From the NCBI GenBank assembly GCA_022495005.1, contig JAGYXB010000968.1, positions 434,001 through 498,000 on the forward strand: a stretch of 64,000 nucleotides of DNA, written 5' to 3'. The translations under genes and the position numbers were made by a program. The DNA comes from Rhyacophila brunnea. Lineage: Eukaryota > Arthropoda > Insecta > Trichoptera > Rhyacophilidae. Numbering within the stretch: position 1 is the first letter of the stretch; every line of letters starts with the position of its first letter. Below, piece after piece: positions 49,701 to 61,589 of this stretch. The notes beneath the pieces were generated by a model. It saw only the letters and a list, made by a program, of their open reading frames with translations. It made no database searches and was not told the DNA's origin.

Positions 49701-52700
49701 TTCAAATTTCGAAATCGAAGTCCTGGCATATAAAAATATTCAATAAATCGTAATAAAGTACACTATTTCATGAGCCAGTCATTGAAAATTGTGACCGACT
49801 TTTCTAAAAACATCAAAAATTACTTATTTTATGATGGCAATAAAAATAATCCTGACATTTTATGACCCTATTCGGTAGGCACATCAATGATCAGAAACGA
49901 AATTAATGAAAATGAAAAAATTTTAATATTTTTCCCCATACAATTTGTAATTCGAATTTTTTTTTTCAATTTTCGGTCCCATGGAATTCGTATTAACGAG
50001 GTTTTACTGTATGTATACTTAATCTTAAACTTATCGTGGAAAAATCAGGATTTAAGAAATTGTAGTATAGTGCATTTTGCGATTTGCATTACTGGGGGAT
50101 TACAGATAATTTCACAACTAGTGAGAGTAGAGCCTTAAATAGACAGTGTTAGATATTACTTATGTTATCATCAGCATTATCTTACTTTTGGAGAGTGTTC
50201 GACATAGTCTCATGTAGTTTTGAACTTCTCCTGGCTCCATTATTAATATTGTGATTCCTTCTTTGCTGGCTCGAGCAGTTCTTCCACTTCTATGGACGTA
50301 ATTCTAAAATCGTAATAAAGTGAATTATGTTCCCATACATATTCGAAGACAATTTATTTAATTTTAAAAAGTGTGGATAAAAATATACGAAAATCTCTAA
50401 ATAAATTATGGTAAAGTAATTTTTCATATATCAGAATTAACGTTTGGAGTAAAAGTTATAAACAAATGAGAAAAGTTGTTATGTAAAAAAGGAATTCATA
50501 ATATACCTCAGCTGTTCTAGGAACTTGATAATGAATGACATGTTCTACATTTGGAATATCTAAACCTCTAGCAGCTACATCAGTGGCCACCAGTAAACCG
50601 TGTGGACTGTCTCGGAACCTGTAATAGAAATTGGTTAATAAGAAATCAACTTCAAATCAGCAATATTATTTTTGGTTTCAACATAGATTTTCATGTTCAC
50701 AACATCGCATAGAAAATAGTTTAAATTTATTTTTACTTGTCCAAATTTTTCAATCGTTGTCTCTGCTGCATATTGGCATGGATTGGTAGAGGTTTACACT
50801 GCAATAGGCCAAACAGTTGAGCCAACCTGCAAAAATAGTAGACATATTTAATTCCGCAATATTATTGTCTATGAAAGGGAAATTTATAAATTATCGTGAA
50901 TGTACTTTGGTAAACATTAAATAAAAATAAGATTTATTACCTTTTTACACATCCAATTGAATTACAAAAAACGATTGTTCTCCCAGGATGTCTTTGCAGA
51001 ACGTAATAAAGATAATAATCCTTGTGGTCAATTGGGCACATGATACGACATTCCGTTAATGTATTTGAAGAACCTAAAAAAACAACAGTAAATAAATTTT
51101 AATAATGTAATTTAACGAAAGAATGCCAACAGAAACAAATAATGGTATATCTAATAAACAAAAGTATCTACCACATAAAATATAATAATTCATGATAAAT
51201 AATCACCTTGGTTTTTAGTAGTGACATCGACAATTTTGGGATCTGTGATTCCAAGCATTTCAATAACCTGTTTAAGTTTTTGTTCTGATGTTAATTTTTG
51301 TGGTTTCCTATTGATCATCTGTAAAATTCAACATATAATAAATAAGACCACTTTTCATTAATAAGGTACATAAATTGTGAAACATACACTTTGCCGTTAA
51401 CAACTCATGTTTGCTTGCAGTTATATTTAGTAATTTTATGGTGAACCGGCTATACCTTTCCTTTCTTTGTAACCTTCTTTCCCTTAAGATGTCGAGGTAG
51501 CTCATGAACCATTGTGAGAGTAGCTGAGAAAACAAAGTTCTGCCGTTTGGCACGTTTCTGTTCATCATCATTGATTCTGTCGAGCAGAAAATGCAGTTCT
51601 TCAAAGTGGCCTCGCTCGATCATACGGTCCGTCTCATCTATTGCCAAATACCTAAAGAGAAGATAAAGAATTTGTAATTTACATTTGTGTTGTATTAAAT
51701 TTAAATGTCAACCCTCAATTTCTGTTTTGTTATTGTTGAAATTTCAAAGTCAAGTGATTATGCGTTTGGCCGGATGACTCGAATCAAACAATCAATCTCA
51801 TCTACCTTTACCCACCTTGTCAAGTACAGTAAAACCTCGAAATTAATGAAAATCGAAATATGAAATGTATGGGGGGAAAATATTAAAATTTTGAAATTTT
51901 TTTTTTTTTTGATTTTCATTAATTTTGTTCATATTTCGTTTCGATCATAGATGTGCCTATGAAATTTCCGATTCCGTGTGTGTTAATGGGTCATAAAATA
52001 TCAGGATTATTTATATTACCTTCTTAAAATAAGTGATTTATGATGTTTTAAGAAAAATCTGTCACAATTTTCAATGACTGGCTCATGATATAGTGTACTT
52101 TATTACAATTTATTGAATATTTTTGTATGCCAGGACTCTGAAATCATTTCAAATTACAAAATTCAAATTAAAGGTATGGTTCTATATGAAAATAATGTTC
52201 AAGGGACTCTTTTTTACGACAATTTCAAATTACGGCGACTTTCGAAATATCCTATACCTATATCCTATCCTACCCTCTATCAATATCCTATATATTATAA
52301 GGTTAAAGGTGTGATATTCTGCAGTAGTTTTACAAATTTAGGATATAAATTCAGTGTATTATTGTATTTTTCTAATACATCTATTTGAATTATGGATTTG
52401 TCAAGTATCGACACACAATAATCAAAAATTACATTACACAACTACATATTTTTTAATGTTAACCACTCATTCAAGAAAATACTTTTTTTGCTATTAGACC
52501 AAATTTGTGATGTATTTATCTCATTTATCTAACATCGACCCGCCATGCCGGGCCACCTGTGAGCCAGGGCCCCCAGGCTAGAGCCCTGTCAACCCTTTCC
52601 TTGTGGGGGCCATGGCCTCAATGGTGCATTTGGTAGCGCACTTGGTTAAGCAAAAGATTAATGGTTTGCGACGATGATGATTTTTCGCTACAAATCAGCC

Positions 52701-55700
52701 GGATTCACTCTACCGTCGAAATTGCTAAAAAAGTTACACTCCAGAAATTTGTAAGTAAATATGTACCTGATATCAGTAACTTGTGAAAGGTGATCGTTGC
52801 CCTGTTGAATCATCTCCCAGAGTCGTCCCGGAGTGGCCACAACTATTTCTGGACCATGCTTCAGCATTCTCTCTTGTTTTACTTGAGCCATACCTCCAAC
52901 CACAACCGCTATTCTGATATCTATAATTCAGAAAATTATCGTTTCATATTCATATTCTTAAAATGAAACTATATAATATATATATATCATATGGTAAGGA
53001 TACGTAAAAAAAACTTAGCAAGTAAGTACCTATGTTTAACCTTTTCAACGCGTCTGGCATGTAAACATGCCATAGACTTTATCTCGTATTTTCGACCTAA
53101 CTAGAAAGAGACACTTGTGGATAATATGCTTTAAAAATTAGTTCAAACCTTTAGGTAGACATATCAGGCAACAGATCATAAAAATGTCAAGTAAAACACA
53201 AGGAAATATATTTTTGAAAAGAACACTCCTTATTCAGTCATTTGAATCGCACGCCATTGCAAAGACGGGTGTACTCGATGCATCACCAGGGTATCAAAAA
53301 AAACATTGCTCATACATCAAAAAGTGTGCATCGATATTATTTTTTTTTACCTTTTAATTAATTATGTATTACGATTACATTAGTGTTAAGTGATTTGTAA
53401 TCTGGATAGAAACATTTTGATGATTTGTTTTTAGTGTTTTTTGTCATTATAAATATATGTGAAATAATTATTTAACCCGCCAAAATGTCACTACCACACA
53501 ATATTATCGAAAGTGAAGATAAATTCGACGTTGGCGAAGTCATTGAAAACGTTGACCACATACAACCTCATGAAATTCCAAGTATTTCAACCAATACATC
53601 TGACTTTCTAGCTTATTGGACATCCGGACCCTTTATTCCAATCATACATGAGTTTGATGGCAATTCATCAGGTAATCAATCTTTTTCGACAGAACACTGC
53701 ACAGAACTTGATTTTTTTTGAACATTTTTTAAATCAAGATATGAGTAAAATTGTCCTTGAGATAAATAAATTCTATCATACTGTAGTTAAAAAACGAGAT
53801 CTAACTCAAAAATCTCGATTTCATAAATGAGTAGATACATCTATCGAAGAGATGTATTTATTTATTACTGTTACTATGTTGATGACGAGAAATCGTCATC
53901 TTACCTTAGAAGGACATTGGTCAACAAACCCGGAAACTTTACAGTTCCATTTTCGGAAAAACAATGACTCGAGACCGATATCAAATTTTACTCAGCATGC
54001 TACATTTTTCTGATCCTGAAACTCAAATTCCCGGTATTAAGGGCCCACATGCACCAAATGGAGTTTTATGGTATTTTCAGATCATAATCCTGGACATTCC
54101 TTAAACGTTGTAGATAATCTATTTATATAATTTTGAAGCCTTATTATCCTTTATATTTATTTTAAACATTTGGTGACTGCATAAAGTATTTTTATTACAT
54201 AAAATAGTATTCTTTTAAACCTCTCAATCTAATGTTTTAGAATATAGTCATATTTCAGTACATCCATGTGCAGTAGTGTTAAGATTTTTTATATTTGTTA
54301 ATTTTTAAACGCATTTATAGTAAAATTTATGTTAACATTATTGTAGTGAAATATTTACGATAAAATTTATATTTATAATCTCTGTGATCCCAAATTTGTC
54401 AAGAATTAGGCATTATATTGTTCAAAAATGGGCAAGATTACCACATTTCAAAATAATTCTAAAGATACTGATTATAAGCTATGCCTTTGACCATTCAGAT
54501 GTGATAAAACATCCTACGAATAACGATTGTTTTATAATAATTATTGACCTAAGAATAAGGTAGTATTTTTTTGAAATATGCCATTTCCAATTGGCATTTC
54601 CCAGTGGTTAAGCTACAACATACGGCCGTAGCCATAAATTGACAAACGATAAATGAAGTAGGGAGTATGATCATGTTAATGGGCATGTTTGAACATGTAC
54701 CTAACCGAATTCTTTTTTTTTTAAACGGTACATGTTGCACTGTGTGAAATGCAAAATCTGGATCACAAAAAATGACTCAATTGGAGTACATACAAAACTT
54801 AAATCAATTAAAATATAACAGATTCTATTTTGCTATTTTTGTAATACCTAAAAATTATTAGAAGGATTAAAACTCACCTGTATATTTGGCTGCGGCCACT
54901 AGATGGTTCTTGACTTGGATAGCCAATTCCCTCGTCGGTGTTAAAATTAATGCATACAGTGGTTTCAGTTTCCGACGTTTTACCACAATTTCTGGCATAG
55001 CAATGTCAATGTTGTCTATAACTTTCACACACCCAATGCCTGTAAAACAAGAATACTTTATTCTATCTGCAAAACCAGGTGAAGAAGTCCATTAAAACTA
55101 TATTCATGGGGCATGGGTGTTTAATTTTTAATGTCAATTTTAACTAGAGATACCTAGCAAGAGCATGTTTTAACTCATTTGTCAGTTTTGGCTTATTCAT
55201 TCAACATCAATTTAAATGGTGGATGTTATGACAACTTCACATAATAATACATTCATACATTGGATTCAAATAGATGACTGTTAACTGAAAATTTTTCATA
55301 AGAAATTTCTAGTTCAGGTCCGGAATCGCGCATTTGCTAGTTCAATACATTACTAACTGAGGCAGCGTATGATTTTATTATTCAGGACTGTAATATTTTT
55401 TAATTAACACATTGATTTCTTGAATTATAAAATAATACAATAACAACAGAAACCTTCTTCATTGACTCCACTGGTTTTTTCTTCACGTTCCTCGAAATCT
55501 GACTCGTTATCAACTGATTCATCTCCAGTTCCGTCCCCATGACTTTCATTATCGTCTCCACTTTCATTGCTCTCTATTCCAGTATCACTTTCTTCATTGG
55601 ATTTTTTTTCTTCTTTGATACTTTCCTCTCCATCTTCATTGTCTTCATCCATGCTTTCATCTTCTTCTGCAGATCCCATTTCCTCATCATCAGAAGAATC

Positions 55701-58700
55701 TATATTACCGTCATCAAAATCAATAGATTCCGCTTCGCTGTTGTCTTCCATGTCAGAATTTTGCTCATCAACTTCTTTGAATCTCAAATTTTTGTTCTTC
55801 TTTCCCGCCTTTTTCATGAGGCTTCTTCTTTCTTCCAGACTTAATTTATTCATATTGATTATCTTTGTTTTCTTTTCGAATGGATCTGATTTTTTACTCG
55901 TAATATCTCCTTCTTCCAATTCTTCATTGTAATTTTCTTTCAGCTGGAGTATGCCACTTAATATTGGTATGCCAAAGGCTAAAGTCTTACCGCTGCCCGT
56001 TTCCGCGGCACCGAGAATGTCCCGTCTTCCTATAAATTTTAATAATAATGGCATATGAAGAAGTAAAATAAATAGATAAATAAATGCATTCCAAGAAAAA
56101 CATAAGATGAAAATTTTGATAAAAAAATAGTAGGTAATGCAAAAGATTTGACAAATGAAGGGCTCGGAAATAAATGACGTTTAGTGATAACTGCTTGGAC
56201 AGAGATACATGCTACTGATTTTCCAAAAAAATCAGATTTCGTATTTTTTTAATAACCAAATTGGATAGAATAATAATAAAAAATATCATTAATATTGAAT
56301 ATCAAAAGAACATAGTAGATTTTATGGAAAATCGGTGGACTATATTGATGTTCCAACATTTGTCGTTTAATATTATTTACTACAAACCTCTTCACATTAT
56401 AGTACACGGTCTTGTTTGACAGCAACATTCAAGTGCAACAGTTAGCTAATAGGACTGTTAAAAATCGCAGCACATTTGGCTCATAGCCTGCCAAGTATGT
56501 ATATTGAAAAAAAATATTCTATAACGTTCAAAAGATTGACTCATTGTCAATACAAACAACCAAATAATTGTTCAACCATTCTTTATTTTTTCAAATTATT
56601 GGAGTTTTACTACGATATAGGCTTGTAGGCGAAAATAGGTACTTTATTTTTTACTTTTAAATGAATATCAACATAATATTTAGTAAAATATAATAAGATA
56701 AAATAAATTATTTCAATAACCTAACATGGCTGCAGGAAGGGTCAGCTCTTGAATAGCAGTCGGTGTAACAAACTTCTGTACGGCAAGACTCTTCATTATA
56801 ACTTGTGGAATTCCGAATTGAGACCACGCTACCATTTCACTCATATCAATGCCGGAATCTGATAGAGATTCATCTTCATCTTTCGGTGTTGCGTATTCGG
56901 CTTTAGACTCATCATCAGAACTTGAGCTCTCATTTTCTTCATCAACAATTTTCGCTTTCTTATCTTTTGGTTTTCTTTTCTTTATTAATTTTTTCTTAGA
57001 TTTCTTTTCCGTCACATCACCAGTTGGTTTAATTCTATTGTCTTTTTTGTTTTTTACAGATTGCCTTTTAGAGGGAGTCAATGACATGTTAGGTTTCAAT
57101 TCTTCGACTTGGAAGTCTCCGTTTGATTCGGGTTTGAACCTTTTCCGATGGGCGATCTCTGGTGTCTTTGATGGAGGACCTTTTCGTTTTTTTGGGAAGT
57201 CAGCCTAAAATTCAAAACAACAGGTACTTACTAGTAAAAGAATTAAACAATAATACTTTTGTTAATTTACTTAGTATAGTTCCATTGTCATGGTAAAAAA
57301 CCAATCAAGTACGTACAATTATACCTCACAAACGGCCACTCATTTTGGATCATGGGATTACTTCGATTTACAGGCCAATTTTTTGATTTATTTCTTTACG
57401 CATAAAAATATTGGGAAAATAAACAATTGGGAATAGAAATATTTGGACCGAATGCAGAACAATAACGGGTCATGAACACCTGCATTATAAATTTCTAAAA
57501 ATGCCACATAACAGGAATTACTTTGTCAACAGTTGAGCTCGAAGGATTTGTCAAAAGCTGCGATACTGCTTCAATAACTCACTATTTTCATAGCTCTTAC
57601 TCTATTTTAATCTATGCATCACATTTAGGCGTTACTTAGATTTAAAGTATTTCGGCATTTAACAAATTCAGCATAGAATAAAAGGCAAGTGGTTTTGAGT
57701 CAAAGAATGTATTGGTAATGATAATCTCCAATCAACGGAATAGGATTCTTTAAAATTAAGAAATATTAGCACAAGAAATATTTGCTGCCGGCCTTTGTCC
57801 GCATTGGAATTTTTAATTTTATGGTAACTACATATTTATCCACTGTGAACATTTTCATTCTCCTCAAAAATACATGTAATTGGAGACTTCACTAAGACGA
57901 CATGAATTTCAGACAAAATCTATAGTGAATTCTCGGTAATTCTTGGAACACTTCAATGAACATAAAAAAATCGTTAAAAAATTGTTTCTATACATAGTTT
58001 CTGTCACCCTGCATGTGCTACTGGCGTACATAAGATGATACGAGGGTGGGTCAATAATTCCTTAGAAAAAAGCATTAAAACAGTTTTTATTTTTGTATTT
58101 TTTTTTTATTTCTCAACATAATCTCCTTGGAGCTCAATACACTTGGTTAGACGTTTCTCAATTTTTTTAAAACCGTCAGAAAAATAAGTTTTCAGAAGGT
58201 CCTCAAAATAAGCATTTGTCCGATCGATGACTTCTTCATTTGAAAAAAAACGTTGTCCACTTAGCCATTTTTTTAAGTTTGGGAAAAGGAAAAAGTCACT
58301 GGGGGCTAAATCTGGCGAATACGGTGGGTGGTCGACCAATTCGAACTTCAATTCTTCAATTTTAGCCATTGATCGTAAACATGTGTGAACACGGGCATTG
58401 TCCTGATGAAAGAGGATTTTTTTCCTGTTTAAATGAGGCCGTTTTTCTTCAATTTTGTTTTTAGCTGGTCCAATAAAGATGCATAATAATCCCCTGTTAT
58501 TGTTTTTCCTTTTTCCAAATAGTCAACGAAAATAATTCCACGTGCATCCCAAAATACAGTAGCCATAACCTTACCAGCTGATTTTACTGTTTTCGCCTTC
58601 TTTGGACATGGTTTGCCTTCGCAATCCACTGCTTTAAAAAATTCATCCGGATTGCGTTGCATGAGCGACAACAGGGCTTTAGAGGCCACCACCCTATTGC

Positions 58701-60592
58701 GTTTATTGTCGACTGTGAGCAAACGCGGCACCCATCTTGCAGAAACATTTTTCATGCCCAATTTGTCATGTAAAATAGAAATGATGCTACCTTTTGAGAT
58801 CCCTGTAACCTCAATTATCTCACTCAACTTTAATCTTCGGTCACTTAACACCATATCGTGGATTTTATTGATCATTTCTGGTGTAGTCACCTCTACAGGA
58901 CGTCCTGAGCGTGGTTCATCCTTTGTTGATGTACGACCACGTTTAAATTCATTTAACCAGTTATAAATAGTTGCAAGTGAAGGAGCAGATATGCCGTGAA
59001 CTAAATCCAACTCATTTTTTATTTCCTTTGCTGTTAACCCTTTTATATTAAAATGTTTAATAACAGCTCTAAACTCAATTTTCTCCATTTTCCATTTTTC
59101 CATTTTCCACAAGCAAATTTTTTTTTTAAATGTACGAGAAACACACAACAACCCGACCAATCTGATTGAAACTTCGCAGCATACTGAATCGGTAGTGCCG
59201 CTGCATGAAAACAAACCGCTTACAGTACTAGTCGCGCCACCTGTCGGCTTTTCTAAGGACTTATTGACCCACCCTCGTACAATTGATTGCGTCACCTATA
59301 ATTTTTTAAACAATGTACAGTTTGTCACCTTTTGTATGCGCTTGAGGATGGTGGAAGGTGGTTTACTCGCTGTTTAAATTTGGAGTTCTACTTTGTTTTT
59401 ACATAGTTTATTTGTGAATTATTTACTCCCAAAATGGCTAGTAAGAGCGTTAAAAATAAGTGAGAGACACAATAAAGATGAAAATAAAAATAATAAAATA
59501 GCATGATTGCGAGAAAACAGTGTCACAGACTTGTCACGGGAACTTCACGAACGGAACACGGGAAAAGGAATTATCCTTAAGGTTTGAAGAAGGAGGGTGA
59601 CAACTGTAATCAAAATTTTAATGCAAGCTCCGATTGGTCTGAAAGATTTAAAAAAACGTGGAAGCTATCATGTGAAGATAGATTCAAGTAGAAGCTAAGT
59701 GCATGCCCAGGTTAAAGCATGTAAAGATCGTGTAACCCTTTTGTTGGGTTCAAATGTCACTGGTTATAAACTGAAGCCTTTTTTGATTTATCATTGTAAA
59801 AGTCCAAACGCCTTCAAGGGAATCGATAAGTCTACTTTACAGCTACATTATGGTTGGAATAAAAAGGCATGGATAAAATGGCCTTTTTTAAGACTGGTTT
59901 AACAACTGTTTCATTCCAGAAGTAAAGAAATATTGTGATGAAAAAGACAATAATATGCTTTTAAAATGTAGCTAAATCAATGATGCAATTCAAAAATATG
60001 TACTCAGACACTGATAGGTCTTGGAAGGTACGCCGCCTCATTCAACAAGCCTGTTATAATGAAATTCGACCTTCAGCTATTTCGAAAAACAACCTAGGTG
60101 GCGGAATGAAACCTCATCGTAAGTCGAGAACTCACTGTATAGCCAAAACGAGAGATAAACCACAATGCAAAAATCACAACACTACCAAACTCTGATACAA
60201 AACAAAAACACTGGAAAGCAAACAATTAAGTGCAATATCAATTAGATTTGTCAATTATAATTGTTTTATAATTAGAAACAAATGAAGTAAAACATTGTAA
60301 AAAAATGTTTTTTTTATAAGGAAGATTATTTAGCAATAAAAAAAACGATTCCACTGAAAGTGGCAGAAATTGTCAATTCCTGGAATAATCACGACAGTGA
60401 GAAAATAGCATTAAATGTATGAAAGGTGCCAACCTCGTAGTCTACTTTTCTGGGTCTTCTCTTGGAGACAACTGTATAGTCTGTGCATTCTTCGATGCCA
60501 ATCAGCCCTTCGAAATTTACATCTTTACCAGGTGGGCCGAAATCTTCAAATTTGACTGTCTTCCATTTGCATTTATCCAAATTTCCATTCAT
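46738..60592 (-). CDS. DDX24: ATP-dependent RNA helicase DDX24 (Mak5 group)
   Basis: Thirteen minus-strand exons join in phase: 60592-60434, 57204-56721, 56029-55454, 55039-54878, 52920-52767, 51651-51456, 51318-51207, 51073-50941, 50826-50737, 50618-50507, 50303-50186, 49418-49241 and 47182-46738. They give about 972 residues (human 859). The family acts in nucleolar large-subunit ribosome assembly. Exon 1 has the family [10 protein letters not shown] and [10 protein letters not shown]. Motifs in order: Q region near 190-207, AAETGSGKT (222-230), PTRELA, VVGGM, TPGRLW, motif II as DETD (517-520, DEAD in human), SAT (554-556), [17 protein letters not shown] and [12 protein letters not shown] long Asp/Glu/Ser insert (about 235-405) follows motif I, where human also has an insert. 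The C-terminus is basic. Exon 13 has two in-phase acceptors 6 nt apart (start 47182 or 47176). Confidence 0.93.
47953..48130. repeat. Perfect 35-bp inverted repeat with 108-bp loop
   Basis: 47953-47987 and 48096-48130 are exact reverse complements over 35 bp (core CAATTTTCAGGGCAGCTA). Weaker inverted similarity extends outward (GGCGTAAA and GGCGTGAA with ATCCATGG / CCATAG). It lies in DDX24 intron 12. It is probably a young MITE, and its transcript could fold into a stable hairpin. Confidence 0.8.
48868..48990 (+). repeat. tRNA-derived SINE, copy 3
   Basis: B-box GGTTCGATTCC, then TCTGGAAAATTTACATG, TTTTTTAATGTGTGTTTGGA, CTGATAGGTTGAGCGAGTG and CCATTTCTCGTAAA, as in copy 1. The A-box half is not convincing. 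It lies in DDX24 intron 12, opposite to gene direction. Confidence 0.65.
49602..50009. mobile_element. Tigger/pogo-type MITE, copy 1, in DDX24 intron 11
   Basis: It starts CAGTAGAACCTC and ends, inverted, CAGTAAAACCTCGTTAATAC, with TA on both sides (49600-49601 and 50010-50011). The interior has repeated AATTCGAAATT words. 408 bp, no transposase. A second copy lies inverted at 51827-52245. Confidence 0.75.
51827..52245. mobile_element. Tigger/pogo-type MITE, copy 2 (inverted, right end lost), in DDX24 intron 5
   Basis: It starts CAGTAAAACCTCGAAATTAA after TA (51825-51826). Its body reads as the reverse complement of copy 1 (AAGGGACTCTTTTTTACGAC, AATTACGGCGA), then breaks off near 52245 in a run of CCTATA words before the second terminus. 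Confidence 0.7.
52484..52614 (-). repeat. Partial copy of the 7978-8746 element
   Basis: Reverse-complemented, this aligns with the left end of the element at 7978. Shared words are CATGGCCCCCACAAGG, GACAGGGCTCTAGCCT, GGCGGGTCGA, AGATAAATGAGATAAATAC and TCTAATAG. It lies in DDX24 intron 5. Confidence 0.65.
53040..54060 (+). pseudogene. Truncated piggyBac element with transposase N-terminal remnant
   Basis: TTAA (53036-53039) is followed by CCTTTTCAACGCG and then a tract nearly identical to the left part of the element at 29975. A frame from [14 protein letters not shown] (53485) runs to a break near 53721. After frameshifts come [21 protein letters not shown] and [19 protein letters not shown], characteristic of piggyBac-type (DDE_Tnp_1_7) transposases. 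The sequence stops matching at about 54060, before the catalytic region. It lies in DDX24 intron 4. Confidence 0.8.
58041..59277 (-). mobile_element. Mariner element with intact ends, transposase inactivated
   Basis: Terminal inverted repeats CGAGGGTGGGTCAATAATTC / GTTATTGACC-type end CCACCCTCG match over about 28 bp and are flanked by TA (58039-58040, 59278-59279). The minus-strand transposase begins with an HTH region ([18 protein letters not shown]) and continues through [15 protein letters not shown]. After a frameshift near 58450 it continues with [31 protein letters not shown] and [11 protein letters not shown]. The segment normally holding the first catalytic Asp, between NPDEFF and KAVDCEG, is deleted. 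It lies in DDX24 intron 1. Confidence 0.92.
59600..60200 (+). pseudogene. Tigger (TIGD1-like) transposase remnant
   Basis: Plus-strand frames carry [20 protein letters not shown] and [16 protein letters not shown], the DDE-domain pattern of Tigger/jerky-type transposases. They are interrupted by frameshifts, followed by [18 protein letters not shown] possible start phrase MASKSVKNK lies near 59434. It is non-functional, in DDX24 intron 1 next to the mariner. Confidence 0.7.
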
Positions 60593-61589
60593 TTTAACTG
60601 TTTTATGTTCTATATGTGGTTGTGGAAATCAACTATATGCAAAGAAAGAACAGTATACATATTCAGATCCCCGATACGAATTTGACACTTTGACAACTCT
60701 GAACTGAACCTTAACCTCAAAATCACATTCATTAAAAAATAAAACATGGCACGTGCGTCATTCGTTTTTATGTTGGTATCATTGAAAAATTGCGATGTGA
60801 GGGATAGATGTCCGATGTGTGGATACTTGAATTATTATGCACTTATCTGCAAAATATTGATAAATAAACCTAGAATAGTATTTGATTGTTTTGTGTGGGT
60901 ATACCTATTACCTCTAATATATTTGATTAAAAAAGTACCTAAGACCAATACATTTTCGTTTTTCTTTTCAAACTTATCCTATTAAAATTGATAAAAAAAA
61001 AATATTAGGTAAATGTACCGCAGAGGTGGACATGAAATTTTACAACTTTCTTTTGAGACCAAACCAAACCTATCCAAAGAGATTGGACTCCTACCACAAC
61101 CTAATATTATATTACCTCATATAATCATAGTTTGTGATAATGGTGTATCAAAATGTATGAAAATTTCAAAATTCAATTAACGATTATTGACTCGAAAAGC
61201 CGATGCGCCGACAGAAAACGGTATTTGAAAATCGGTATCTTTTAGTATCGGAAAATTGTTTACGTCATGGAATAAACTGTTTTCGTAAAAAAAATTGTAA
61301 AAGCTCGTGTCCACCTCTGCGGCACAATTACCAATTATTTTATGGACCAAATTTTACAAAATTTATAAGAATTATACAAAAGACGTCATATTGTGTTTGG
61401 AACTTTAAAAATCTTAACTGGCTATTAAAATATGTCACTAAACTAATGCTAAAAAGAAAAGGGTTACAACTTCATGTCAAATCATATCGATTGTATTGAA
61501 GTTGCAGCTGTATTTTCTTTGTTTGCTCGGTTTGCCATTTCATCCGAACACGGCGAGCGGTCACACTTTGCCGCAAAAAAGCATTAAAA
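60593..61589. promoter_or_regulatory. Head-to-head intergenic region of DDX24 (-) and CARM1 (+), with a MITE
   Basis: The start codons are 997 bp apart and divergent, so regulatory sequences for both must lie here. A MITE fills 61014-61326. ORFs at 60746-60985 and 61203-61499 show no domain. The last 60 bp before CARM1 are GC-richer (ACACGGCGAGCGGTCACAC) and may hold its start site. No TATA box is singled out. Confidence 0.5.
61014..61326. repeat. MITE-like element in the DDX24/CARM1 promoter interval
   Basis: The inverted ends read TGTACCGCAGAGGTGGACAT and, from the right, TGTGCCGCAGAGGTGGACAC, matching over about 32 bp. 313 bp, no coding sequence. Confidence 0.7.

Noticed and set aside
55539..55932. 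Plus-strand ORFs of 101 and 121 residues, rich in Ser/Ile/Phe
   Set aside because: Antisense of the acidic DDX24 exon 3; low-complexity complement of Asp/Glu/Ser codons.
56849..57208. Plus-strand ORF of 119 residues
   Set aside because: Antisense of DDX24 exon 2; no domain.
58429..59295. Treating the 288-residue minus ORF as a host gene
   Set aside because: It is the mariner transposase, fused upstream to terminal-repeat sequence and lacking the first catalytic Asp region.
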